A stretch of 64,000 bases of DNA. Origin: Nosocomiicoccus massiliensis (GTDB lineage Bacteria; Bacillota; Bacilli; Staphylococcales; Salinicoccaceae). The translations under genes were made by a program, and so were the position numbers. Below the pieces are notes generated by a model that saw only the letters and a program-made list of their open reading frames with translations, was not told the DNA's origin and did no database searches. Location of the stretch: the NCBI RefSeq assembly GCF_002871345.2, contig NZ_CP136964.1:1488001-1552000 (forward strand), given 5' to 3'. Positions 41,306-50,154 of this stretch are shown in pieces; position 1 is the first letter of the stretch, and each line of letters opens with the position of its first letter.

Positions 41306-44071
41306 GTGCAGAAATTTTTAAATATTATTATATGCTTATTGATACTTGCCCCAGCTCCCATTGCAAATGCTGAAGAATTTGGTACAAGTTCATGTAACGT
41401 TAATTACTCTGTAAACGTCAAAGAAAAAAATATTATTGAAGGTAATGGGAATCAAGCACAAGAAGTCGAACTGTACGTTAACGATAATTTTATAGGACAA
41501 ACAACAGTAGATAATAATAATAAATTTAAATTTCAGTTAAATGACGAACTTACAGATCAAGATAAGGTAAAAGTAATCAGTGAAGATAATACGATTAATT
41601 TAACGTTTAAAGAAGATAGTGAAAATAAAAAAGACTTTGAAGGTACTTATCAATGTACAAAAAAAGAGGAAGAAACCTCTTCTGAAGATAATTCTGAAAA
41701 AGTAACTGAAGAAAAAGAATCTAAAGATATAGAAGAATCGACTACAGAAGAATCAGAAGAAATTGAAGAAGCGGCAGAAGATGAGGAAGATGTTGAAAAA
41801 GAACCAGCAGAAGAAAAGGAAACATCTGAAGAAAACTTTGAAAAAGAAACCGATGAAAAAGAGGAAGCATCTAAAGAAACTTCAGATGAAGAAACAAAAA
41901 TGAGAGCTACATCTTTAAATGAGGAAGAGCCGAAGCCAAAAGAAGAACCGAAAACTCGTTTTAGTGGGAAATGTCCAACTGCAGAGGAATATATGACTGC
42001 AAATAGTAATTATATGGGTAACGCAATCGAGAATACGATAAGAGGAGAAGTGCGCTGTGTAGAAACACCGCGAGAGCTAGAAGCGGCTATGTCTGATAAT
42101 AAAGTAGAAGTAATTATTTTAAAAAAGGATATAGAAGGTACAAAAAGTACTGATATTAAGTCAAACTATAATCAAAAAATATTAGATGGTAATGGGTATG
42201 CACTCTCCAATACAAGTTCCTTCACAAATAGTGATATTTCAGAATTCATTATAAAAGACTTTAAATATTTACATAAGCCAAGAACTGCCACAGCGACAGC
42301 TTATATGTTTAATAGTAAAGTAGAAAATGGTGATATCCGCGTAATTAATAGTAACTATAATCCAAATTTTTCAAGATCTGATTACTTCTTTGCTTATGGT
42401 AGTCCGAGTAACATCCATTTTTATGGAAATGTAAATATTAATATGGATTTTGGAGTACTTTCCTTTGCGCTCGATTTTTCTTCATATATTGTTCATAACA
42501 ATGCTGACGTCTCTATAAATGGTGCTTATGGTGGTATAGCACTTCATACGGAAAACAATAGCCCTCACGCAATACATTTAAAAAATGGTTCAACATTAAA
42601 TATTACCGCTGAAAGATCAGGCATATATTCAGACAAATATTATAACCCTAATACGATATTAGTCGATAAAGGTGCTACTCTTGGAATTACCTCTAAAAAC
42701 TATAGAGGTATAGATATCAAACAAAGAAGAACGATATCAAAAATTGATGTGAATGGCGGTAATTTTAATTTAAAAAGCACAAATAGCGGCGTGTATTTTG
42801 ATGCAGAAGCGTTGGAGTTGAATGTTAAAAATACTGGGAAATTCACTATAGATAGCACAAATAGAAAAGCGATGATTACGAGTAGTAAAATTGATATTAA
42901 CGTTGATGGTGCAAGTGAAATGAATTTAAAAAGTTATGAACCTACTATTGAAGCACGTTCAGGTGGAAGTCTAAATTTAAATGTACGAAATCAAAGTAAA
43001 GTAAATATAGAGAGCACTGCCAATAGTGTAATAAACACACGCGGCAATGATAATATAAATGTTAATAGAAGCTCGTTAATTGCATCCGGTGCGGGTACTT
43101 TTTCTAGTACTTCTACTTTAGTAAACTTTAATATTATCTACCCTGAGCTTGTTGATTCTAAGGGCAACTCTCAATTATTTAGTGGACAAACGAACTTTGA
43201 TGTTCAAAACAGTAAAATTCAAGGTTTTAAAGAACTTAATAATACACCAAGTTATCAAACACCTTCTGTAACGGGTACTTTTAAATTTAACAGGGATACT
43301 ACAACCGCTTCTAATTCTATTACAAATAGCTATAAGAATTTTAATAGCAATTTCAAACAAACCTTGAAAAGAATGGTGTTCAAAGGTAGTTTTGGTGATG
43401 TTGAACACGTGGATGTGTATGATACGGATAGAGAAGTTAAAGTTACAATGACAGATGTAAGTAGCCAACCATTTAAGTTAACTATGCGTAACATAACGAC
43501 TGGGGAGAGTTTTGAGTCTCTGGAAAATAAAAATGGTGGAAAGTTTACGTTTAAAATACCTGATAGGAAGCTAAATAAAGGTGACAAGATTGAGTTTTGT
43601 TTAACACATAATGATGCCAACCAAAATTATGATGAGTGCTTATATGACACGATAGTAAAAGGAAATCGTTTAGAGATTATTAATGTGAATGATATTGTCT
43701 TTGAAGATACGAGTATCGATAACAACCCAAATAAGGTAATTCATCGTAAAAATGATACGCATGATGTGACAGTATATAATTCTAAGGAAAGTAACTTTAA
43801 CCTTAGCGTTCATAGTGAAGGGCCTCTTAAAAATATTCAAAACGCCTCAGAGCTAAATGACGCACTTTACTTAGTACAAAATGGTCAATTTAAGTCTATT
43901 GAAAGTGAAGAGCAAATGATCGGGACTCACAATGATGTTAAACCAGATAATGACAATTATAAATTTACCTTTGGTAAAGATGAAGGCATTCTGATTCGAA
44001 CGAATCCAATTAATGCAACGATTGGTGAATATAAAGCGACACTAGTCTGGACGTTAACAGATGGACCATAA
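41306..44071 (+). CDS. Large surface protein with beta-helix region and C-terminal WxL motif
   Basis: 921 residues, GTG start with GGGAGG 9 nt upstream. Signal peptide ending ...APIANA. A Cys-containing N-terminal module (SCNVNYSVNV to TYQC) is followed by a Glu-rich low-complexity stretch (about 125-215). A long region (about 230-680) of parallel beta-helix repeats rich in Asn/Gly/Ser follows (FNLKSTNSGVYFD, NLNVRNQSKVNIEST), and the ATLVWTLTDGP terminus is the second WxL motif. Typical of CscD-like pectate-lyase-fold adhesins. Completes a minimal three-gene WxL operon. Confidence 0.87.
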   Translation: MQKFLNIIICLLILAPAPIANAEEFGTSSCNVNYSVNVKEKNIIEGNGNQAQEVELYVNDNFIGQTTVDNNNKFKFQLNDELTDQDKVKVISEDNTINLTFKEDSENKKDFEGTYQCTKKEEETSSEDNSEKVTEEKESKDIEESTTEESEEIEEAAEDEEDVEKEPAEEKETSEENFEKETDEKEEASKETSDEETKMRATSLNEEEPKPKEEPKTRFSGKCPTAEEYMTANSNYMGNAIENTIRGEVRCVETPRELEAAMSDNKVEVIILKKDIEGTKSTDIKSNYNQKILDGNGYALSNTSSFTNSDISEFIIKDFKYLHKPRTATATAYMFNSKVENGDIRVINSNYNPNFSRSDYFFAYGSPSNIHFYGNVNINMDFGVLSFALDFSSYIVHNNADVSINGAYGGIALHTENNSPHAIHLKNGSTLNITAERSGIYSDKYYNPNTILVDKGATLGITSKNYRGIDIKQRRTISKIDVNGGNFNLKSTNSGVYFDAEALELNVKNTGKFTIDSTNRKAMITSSKIDINVDGASEMNLKSYEPTIEARSGGSLNLNVRNQSKVNIESTANSVINTRGNDNINVNRSSLIASGAGTFSSTSTLVNFNIIYPELVDSKGNSQLFSGQTNFDVQNSKIQGFKELNNTPSYQTPSVTGTFKFNRDTTTASNSITNSYKNFNSNFKQTLKRMVFKGSFGDVEHVDVYDTDREVKVTMTDVSSQPFKLTMRNITTGESFESLENKNGGKFTFKIPDRKLNKGDKIEFCLTHNDANQNYDECLYDTIVKGNRLEIINVNDIVFEDTSIDNNPNKVIHRKNDTHDVTVYNSKESNFNLSVHSEGPLKNIQNASELNDALYLVQNGQFKSIESEEQMIGTHNDVKPDNDNYKFTFGKDEGILIRTNPINATIGEYKATLVWTLTDGP

Positions 44072-44139
44072 AGTACAAATGTTCTTTTTAATTAAAGAAG
44101 TGTTAATGATTTAATTAAAATATAGTATTATTTAAGAAA

Positions 44140-44178
44140 ACAAGGAATGCTTCAAAAAAGAAGCATTCCTTGTTTATT
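44140..44178 (+). terminator. Terminator of the WxL operon
   Basis: ACAAGGAATGCTTC, loop AAAAAA, GAAGCATTCCTTGT, then TTTATTTT. A close relative of the hairpin at 46254-46287. Confidence 0.88.
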
Positions 44179-44202
44179 TTCGTTTAAAATCTAAAATAAT
44201 TT

Positions 44203-44305
44203 CTATTGATTGTTTAAATTACGTCTTACTTCTTTGTTTAACTCATAAAATTTTTCGTCGTGACTCGAGACAACAGCGCCTTCTATTTCTTTTTGTCGAT
44301 AAATA
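44203..44305 (-). pseudogene. Remnant: C-terminus of IruO-like flavin reductase
   Basis: Minus-strand translation reads EGAVVSSHDEKFYELNKEVRRNLNNQ-like sequence, a diverged copy of the end of the reductase at 46333-47349 (DGAIVSSHNEKFDELNKEVRQNLE). The homology includes the downstream terminator hairpin. About 34 codons remain; the rest of the gene is absent. Confidence 0.85.
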
Positions 44306-44309
44306 CTTG

Positions 44310-44375
44310 GTATGTAAAGTGTGGATTGGATACGCAAAAGGTAAAAAGAAATACGATAATCATCACGATTTAAAA
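44310..44375 (+). pseudogene. Remnant: internal piece of smpB
   Basis: 66 bp colinear with 38834-38899 of smpB, about 7 mismatches (encodes the [10 protein letters not shown] region). The divergence is greater than in the ssrA duplication. It directly abuts the reductase remnant. Nothing else is recognisable in 44376-44550. Confidence 0.85.
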
Positions 44376-44550
44376 TGATTAAAAACAATCATTAATATAC
44401 TTACTCATGTGTGAGAGAAATAATTCATAACTCAATAAATGTAGCAACAGATTCAATTTAAATCCGACTAACTCGCTTTCTTTCAGAGGTAGTGGTGTTC
44501 TGTAGTTTTTATATCATCAGATAAGTCTAAATTCTTCCAATTACGTTTTC

Positions 44551-45105
44551 CTACTTCACATATGTCATATGATAATACTCTTGCCCATACAATTCGAGGA
44601 GCTCGTCTTTTTTAAACCCAAGCTTAAGATAGAGGCTTAAAGCCTTCTCATTCTCTACCTCACAAATGAGTCCAAAAGGACGTGCTTCTTCACTATCTAG
44701 TAAATACTTCAATAACTTAGTCGCGATACCTTGTCCGCGGTACTCACTAAACGTTGCCACGCTATCTATGTACATTTCATTGTCACGTGCTTCTCTCAAT
44801 TCAAGTGGTGGACTATACGGATGAAATTTCTTGTCCAGTCCAAGTTTCTCCCACACGTGTTTAAATTCGTGTTCGGTATGGCCGGGATAGCTCAGAACGA
44901 ATCCTGCAACATCTCCATCTACCTCATACACGTGAATGGTTCTTTCTGAGTTTCGAAAGTCTTCGTCACTAAGACACATTTCAAACGCTTCGAGTACAGT
45001 TTTTTTATCAAATTTCTCAATTATTTCGAGATCCATACCTTCCCAAATGATATAAACAAGTTCAGCGACTTTTCTGTTATCTTTTTGTTCCTTTTTACGG
45101 ATCAC
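44551..45105 (-). CDS. GNAT-family N-acetyltransferase
   Basis: 184 residues with the GNAT acetyl-CoA motif: VATFSEYRGQGIATKLLKYLL (Q/RxxGxG/A as YRGQGIA), followed by VENEKALSLYLKLGF. Substrate unknown. GTG start with AAGGAGAGG upstream. A solitary gene in the island. Confidence 0.87.
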   Translation of the reverse strand: MIRKKEQKDNRKVAELVYIIWEGMDLEIIEKFDKKTVLEAFEMCLSDEDFRNSERTIHVYEVDGDVAGFVLSYPGHTEHEFKHVWEKLGLDKKFHPYSPPLELREARDNEMYIDSVATFSEYRGQGIATKLLKYLLDSEEARPFGLICEVENEKALSLYLKLGFKKDELLELYGQEYYHMTYVK

Positions 45106-45421
45106 AAAAACCTCTCCTTTTTCTTATATTTCTATCGTAACAAAACCAGTGGCTTTTCGGGAATCATAAAAACTCCTACATAATTTCTATAGAAGGATGT
45201 GTATAATAATTTCTGCCTTCCGGAGGTTGGAATCTTTTCTTTACTTTTAAATACACGCATGTTTCCACCCGAAATTTCATTTATCTATCGTAAAAATAAA
45301 ATGTGGCATTGTAATTCAAACTCAGTTTTATCAGGGCTTTTTTGATTTGAGCAAATTGTTAATAGAGTGATGTTGAATGATGATAGAATACGGTAATCAG
45401 ATTAAGAAGGATAGGTATTAA
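45106..45421. other. Intergenic region between GNAT and VOC genes
   Basis: 316 bp, AT-rich. The last ~80 bp (from about 45342, TTTGAGCAAAT...GAAGGATAGG) is repeated at 51307-51392, so it probably contains the conserved 5' control region of the VOC gene. No clear sigma-A promoter with correct spacing is visible. Confidence 0.5.
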
Positions 45422-46192
45422 ATGAATTTCCATAAGGATAATGCTCAGGTAACAAATATCACATTAAACATTCGAGATTTAAGTAAAATGAAAGATTTTT
45501 ATATAAATATTTTAGGCATGAAATTAATTGAAGAAAGTGAAGTAGGTTTCGTTGCTGGTTTTGAAAGTAGTACGCACACATTCACTTTTGAAGTTTTAGA
45601 GAATGGTAGAGTGGCTTCACCAAACGAAGCGGGATTATTCCATATCGCAATTTTACTACCAACCCGAAGTGATCTCGGTCGTTTTATTAAATACATGTTT
45701 GATAGACAGATTCCCCTATCAGGTGGAGATCACTTAGTGAGTGAAGCGACGTATCTTGTTGACCCAGAAGGAAACGGTATTGAAGTATATGTGGATAGAG
45801 ATCCTGATACATGGTCTTGGTCTAAAGGACAAGTGGTAATGGATACTCTAGCTTTAGATTTTGATGGTATTATTGAATCAAGTCGTAATAAAGAGTGGTC
45901 AGGTATGCCAGAAGGTACAATTATTGGGCACTTGCACTTGAAAGGTGGCGTGGTGATTGATCCAGAATTCTATGGTAACTACGGATTTGAAATCGCGACT
46001 AAAGTCATGAGCGCATATTTCTTAGGCTCAAATAAATATCACCACCACATTGCAGTGAACAACTGGCATAGTAATAAAGCAAGAATCGATTCAATGAACA
46101 CATACGGCTTAAAAGCATTTAACATTTTAGTGCCAGACGCTGCGAGCGAAACAGTAGAAACACCAGAAGGTATTAAAATGGTCGTAAACTAA
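45422..46192 (+). CDS. VOC-superfamily dioxygenase-like protein (CatE/YfiE type)
   Basis: 256 residues with two vicinal-oxygen-chelate modules: residues 8-115 (VTNITLNIRDLSKMKDFYINILGM ... LVDPEGNGIEVYVDR) and a second half containing GHLHLKG and HHHIAVNNW. Similar to Bacillus CatE-like ring-cleavage enzymes; metal ligands would be His/His/Glu, but the substrate is unassigned. A near-empty paralogous remnant lies at 51307-51432. Confidence 0.85.
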   Translation: MNFHKDNAQVTNITLNIRDLSKMKDFYINILGMKLIEESEVGFVAGFESSTHTFTFEVLENGRVASPNEAGLFHIAILLPTRSDLGRFIKYMFDRQIPLSGGDHLVSEATYLVDPEGNGIEVYVDRDPDTWSWSKGQVVMDTLALDFDGIIESSRNKEWSGMPEGTIIGHLHLKGGVVIDPEFYGNYGFEIATKVMSAYFLGSNKYHHHIAVNNWHSNKARIDSMNTYGLKAFNILVPDAASETVETPEGIKMVVN

Positions 46193-46253
46193 TAATCATG
46201 TGTTTATCGTTTGAAATAACAAAATAGCTCCCCCGTCAAGTCACAATGAAAAA

Positions 46254-46292
46254 ACAAGGAATGTCTCTTTTATGAGGCATTCCTTGTTTATT
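46254..46292. terminator. Bidirectional terminator between VOC gene and reductase
   Basis: ACAAGGAATGTCTC, 6-nt loop, GAGGCATTCCTTGT (one mismatch), with T-rich flanks on both sides. Confidence 0.82.
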
Positions 46293-46332
46293 TTCGTTCA
46301 AAATTTAAAATAATTTATATTAATTATTTATA

Positions 46333-47349
46333 TTATTCTAAATTCTGTCTTACTTCTTTATTTAATTCATCAAATTTTTCATTGTGGCTGGATACGATAG
46401 CTCCGTCTAATTCTTCTTTATCGATATAATGCTTCGCGAAATTTACTGCTTCACTTGCTTCCGGATATCCCGTCGCGATTAGATGTACGCGGTTGTCGTA
46501 GTGGACTTGGTCACCGATTGCATATAGTCCATCCACACCTGTTTTTACTCTTTCCTCGGTTAAAATTTGATTATATTCGTTCATTTTTACGTCACCTTTT
46601 AATGATTCTAATAATGCGCTATCTGATTTGTATCCGTGATTCACAAATACGATATCGACATCAATTTCTTCACCACCTGATAAAACAACGCGTTCGATCA
46701 TAGTGCCATCTTTGTTTGAACGGAGTTCTTCAATCGTACGTTGCTTAATAATATGGACATCTTTCTTCTCTAACTCTTTAATTGTCGCTTCGTATCCTTT
46801 AAGTTCATCTTTTCTACACACGAGTGTGACGTCTGCAATACCATCTGCAAGATGTGCGGCCCAGTCGAGTGCGGAGTTTCCACCACCGGAGATTAACACA
46901 TGCTTATCTTTATAGTGTTTGGTTTCTTCTATGTAGTAGTGAAGATTATCATACTCAAAGTCTTCTGCACCTGGTAAATTAAGCTTTACCGGACTAAAGA
47001 CACCGACTCCAGTCGCTAAAATTACCGTATTCGCGTAATGTGTGCCCTTTGTCGTCTCTACTTTAAACACATCTCTTTCTTTATTTACACTGATTACCGA
47101 TTCATTCAAATGAACAGTCGGGTCAAATGTAAGTCCTTGCTTCACCATGGATTCGCGAATATTTGCTGCAGTATTTGCTTCAACTCCGCCGATATCCCAC
47201 ACGATCTTATCTAAATAAAATTTCAGCTTTCCGCCAAGTCGGTCCTGATGTTCTATAATTGTTACGTCTAATCCTCGTAGCCCTGCATAAAATGCTGCGA
47301 ATAGTCCCGATGGACCCCCACCTACAATCAGACAATCCGTATTGTTCAT
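46333..47349 (-). CDS. NADPH-dependent flavin reductase, IruO/ferredoxin-NADP reductase type
   Basis: 338 residues. FAD-binding GGGPSGLFAAFYAG, NADPH-binding GGGNSALDWA, C-terminal GLYAIGDQ. No CxxC between the domains, so it is a YumC/IruO-like reductase rather than thioredoxin reductase. S. aureus IruO reduces hydroxamate siderophores and supports heme oxygenase. It diverges from a siderophore transporter across a Fur box, fitting an iron-release role. Confident on family, moderate on substrate. Confidence 0.87.
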   Translation of the reverse strand: MNNTDCLIVGGGPSGLFAAFYAGLRGLDVTIIEHQDRLGGKLKFYLDKIVWDIGGVEANTAANIRESMVKQGLTFDPTVHLNESVISVNKERDVFKVETTKGTHYANTVILATGVGVFSPVKLNLPGAEDFEYDNLHYYIEETKHYKDKHVLISGGGNSALDWAAHLADGIADVTLVCRKDELKGYEATIKELEKKDVHIIKQRTIEELRSNKDGTMIERVVLSGGEEIDVDIVFVNHGYKSDSALLESLKGDVKMNEYNQILTEERVKTGVDGLYAIGDQVHYDNRVHLIATGYPEASEAVNFAKHYIDKEELDGAIVSSHNEKFDELNKEVRQNLE

Positions 47350-47402
47350 ATTTTTGCCTCATTTCTATTGTACATTTACCATTGCTCATATTATAATCTA
47401 AT

Positions 47403-47417
47403 TGAGAATTATTATCA
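47403..47417. promoter_or_regulatory. Fur box
   Basis: TGAGAATTATTATCA matches the 7-1-7 Fur consensus TGATAATNATTATCA at all but one position. Located between the divergent reductase and siderophore transporter operon, so it probably iron-represses both. Confidence 0.9.
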
Positions 47418-47440
47418 ATTAGATAAAAAGGAGAAATTTA

Positions 47441-48361
47441 ATGAAGCGTATTTTATTTTTATTCAGTTTAATTTTTGTCGTACTACTTGCGGCATGTTCT
47501 GGTGAGGACAACACAGACGAAGCAGTGAAGGAAGAAACACCTGAAACTGTAAAATATACTACTGACGATGGTGAGGAAATCGATATACCAAAAGATCCAA
47601 AGCGTATTGTTGTGATGGGTTTTGGTTACTTCGGTAACTTAAAACAGCTTGATGCAAATATCGTTGGTGTACACAATTTAGTTCAAGATTCAGAAGTTCT
47701 GAGTAAAGAAGTTGGAGATATTGAATTAATCGAAGAAGGAAATATTGAACAAGTCTTAAATTTAGATCCTGATTTAATTATCACTTATAGCACAGATGAG
47801 AATATTAAGGAATTAAAAGAAGTAGCCCCTACAATTGGGCTTGATTATGTAAAGTGGAATTATTTAGATGTTCATAAAGAACTTGGCAAGATTGTAGGTA
47901 AAGAAGACCAAGCAAACAAGTGGGTCGAAGATTTCGAAGCAAAACTTGCTGAAAATAAAAAGACAGTACAAGACAAACTTGGCACAGACACAAGTGTTTC
48001 TGTTGCAGAAGCTTTTTCTAAAGATATTTATGTCTATGGTACAAACTGGGGTCGTGGAACAGAGATTCTTTACCAAGGGTTAGAAATGAAAGTGCCTGAA
48101 ACAATCGAGAAAGATGTTGTAGAAACTAGTTGGAAAAAGATTTCAGCTGAAGAAGTTGCAAAGTATTCTGGAGATTTCATTTTTTTAGGTGATGGAGATC
48201 CAACAACAAACAAAGCAATCGAATCGACAAGTGTATGGAAAAACTTAGACGCAGTTAAAAATGACCGTGTAGTTGAGTTTGATTCAAGTACATTCTTGTT
48301 CAACGACCCACTGTCACTCGAATATCAGCTTGAATTTATTGTAGATCAATTAACGAAATAA
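47441..48361 (+). CDS. Siderophore-binding lipoprotein of ABC transporter
   Basis: 306 residues. Lipoprotein signal with lipobox LLAAC (Cys at residue 19), then a periplasmic-binding-protein type III fold (TDDGEEIDIPKDPKRIVV ... LNLDPDLIITYS ... FLGDGDPTTN). FhuD/SstD/YclQ-like; the cognate siderophore cannot be assigned. First gene of a four-gene operon downstream of a Fur box. Confidence 0.92.
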   Translation: MKRILFLFSLIFVVLLAACSGEDNTDEAVKEETPETVKYTTDDGEEIDIPKDPKRIVVMGFGYFGNLKQLDANIVGVHNLVQDSEVLSKEVGDIELIEEGNIEQVLNLDPDLIITYSTDENIKELKEVAPTIGLDYVKWNYLDVHKELGKIVGKEDQANKWVEDFEAKLAENKKTVQDKLGTDTSVSVAEAFSKDIYVYGTNWGRGTEILYQGLEMKVPETIEKDVVETSWKKISAEEVAKYSGDFIFLGDGDPTTNKAIESTSVWKNLDAVKNDRVVEFDSSTFLFNDPLSLEYQLEFIVDQLTK

Positions 48362-48380
48362 ACATTTGGAAGTGGTTTTT

Positions 48381-49190
48381 GTGAGCAAGGTAGAACTAAA
48401 AAATATCGTATATGAAGTAGGGGACACGAGAATCCTAAAAGATATCAACATGGAAATCTTGAGCGGACAGGTGACGACAATTATCGGTCCAAACGGTTGC
48501 GGTAAATCTACGTTGCTTAAGTCTATCGTAAAACTTTTACCTTATAAAGGTGAAGTGTATATCGACGACATCAAAATCCGCGATTTAAAATCGAAGCAGA
48601 TGGCGAAGATGGTCGGGATTTTATCTCAAAAAAATAGATTACAGTATGATGTACGCGTGATTGACCTGTTAACTTACAGTCGCTACGCACACTTAAAACG
48701 TTTTGAAGGATTAAAACAAAGAGACATTGACATGATTGACTGGGCGTTAAAAGAAACGGGCGCAATAGATTTTAAAAATCGAATGATGAGCGAACTGTCG
48801 GGAGGTCAACAACAGCGTGTATGGATTAGTTTCCTACTCGCACAAGGAACAAACACACTGTTACTTGATGAGCCGACGACATACCTAGACATTCACCATC
48901 AGCTTGAAACACTGAACATCGTGCATGAGTTAAACCGTAAGACGGGCCAGACCGTAGTCATGGTATTACATGATTTAAACCAAGCGATTCGCTATTCAGA
49001 TCAAATCATTGTCATGCAAAAAGGTGAAATCGTGACATACGGTAAGCCAGAGGACGTACTGACGAACGACGTATTAAATAATGTATTTAACATTGATGGT
49101 CGAATCGAATTTGATGGGGTAACCGGCAGACCTTATCTCGCTGCTTATGACTTATTCTGTAACACAATAAAGGATATTCACAATGAATAG
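48381..49190 (+). CDS. Siderophore ABC transporter ATPase
   Basis: 269 residues. Walker A GPNGCGKST, signature LSGGQQQRVWIS, Walker B LLLDEPTTYLD, switch His in MVLHDLNQA. FepC/FhuC type. Start GTG 48381 with GGAAGTGG upstream; TTG 48366 is in frame but overlaps that binding site. Overlaps the first permease by 8 nt. Confidence 0.93.
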   Translation: MSKVELKNIVYEVGDTRILKDINMEILSGQVTTIIGPNGCGKSTLLKSIVKLLPYKGEVYIDDIKIRDLKSKQMAKMVGILSQKNRLQYDVRVIDLLTYSRYAHLKRFEGLKQRDIDMIDWALKETGAIDFKNRMMSELSGGQQQRVWISFLLAQGTNTLLLDEPTTYLDIHHQLETLNIVHELNRKTGQTVVMVLHDLNQAIRYSDQIIVMQKGEIVTYGKPEDVLTNDVLNNVFNIDGRIEFDGVTGRPYLAAYDLFCNTIKDIHNE

Positions 49191-50154
49191 AACATATATT
49201 TTAGCGAGTGCTCTTTTTATAGGGGTGATCGCCTCATTCTTTTTAGCCATGATGATTGGAGTCGAACATTACACCTTTCAAACCGTTTTAAACAGTTTAA
49301 TGCACCCATATGCCAATGATTCAGTGACACAAACATTGATGGAGATTCGCCTACCACGTATTTTAGTTGCTTTTCTCGTTGGCATGATGATCAGTGTTTC
49401 AGGATTAATTATGCAAACGGTGACGCATAATGATTTAAGTGAGCCGAGTATTTTAGGTGTTAATGCAGGAGCTAACCTTATGATTGTGCTCGTTGTTGTG
49501 CTTGTTCCGACAATTACGTTTGTTGGAATTATCATCAGTGGGTTTATCGGTGGCGCGTTAGTTGGTTTATTTATATTAATGATGACACGTTATAATTCAC
49601 CGGTGAAACTCGTTTTAGCAGGTGCGGGGATTTCTTTACTACTACTCGCGTTAACGAATTTTATTGTCATCACAAATGGACTTGGACAGTTCGCGATGTT
49701 TTTTACGTCAGGTGGGGCAGCGGGTCAGACATTGTCGAATGTTTTAATGGTGACGCCCGTTGCGATTGTTTTAATCCTCATATTGATTTTGATGTCACGA
49801 GAATTAGATGTGCTACTATTATCCGATGACGTTGCGCATTCTATTGGACAGAATCAGCGCATCTATAAATTTGTGAGTTTGTTTATTGCGATTATGCTTG
49901 CAGCGATTTCAGTCGCACTCGTTGGAAATATTATTTTCTTAGGAATGCTTGTACCACATATTGTTAAGATGATTGTTGGGCACTTGCATAAAAAAGCACT
50001 TATTTTTACAGCAATTTTAGGTGGCGTATTCTTCGTTTTAGCAGATATGTTTGCAAGAATGTTTAACGAAATGCCAGTGAATGCTGTTATCGCAATGATT
50101 GGCCTCCCGTTCTTTATCTATATCATTAGAAGAAGGGGGCATACGTATGCGTAA
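49183..50154 (+). CDS. Siderophore ABC transporter permease 1
   Basis: 323 residues of the BtuC/FecCD family with about nine to ten membrane helices. RLPRILVAFLVGMMISVSGLIMQ near the N-terminus and the coupling-helix region GNIIFLGMLVPHIVKMIVGH. The overlap with the next permease is 8 nt. Confidence 0.92.
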   Translation: MNRTYILASALFIGVIASFFLAMMIGVEHYTFQTVLNSLMHPYANDSVTQTLMEIRLPRILVAFLVGMMISVSGLIMQTVTHNDLSEPSILGVNAGANLMIVLVVVLVPTITFVGIIISGFIGGALVGLFILMMTRYNSPVKLVLAGAGISLLLLALTNFIVITNGLGQFAMFFTSGGAAGQTLSNVLMVTPVAIVLILILILMSRELDVLLLSDDVAHSIGQNQRIYKFVSLFIAIMLAAISVALVGNIIFLGMLVPHIVKMIVGHLHKKALIFTAILGGVFFVLADMFARMFNEMPVNAVIAMIGLPFFIYIIRRRGHTYA

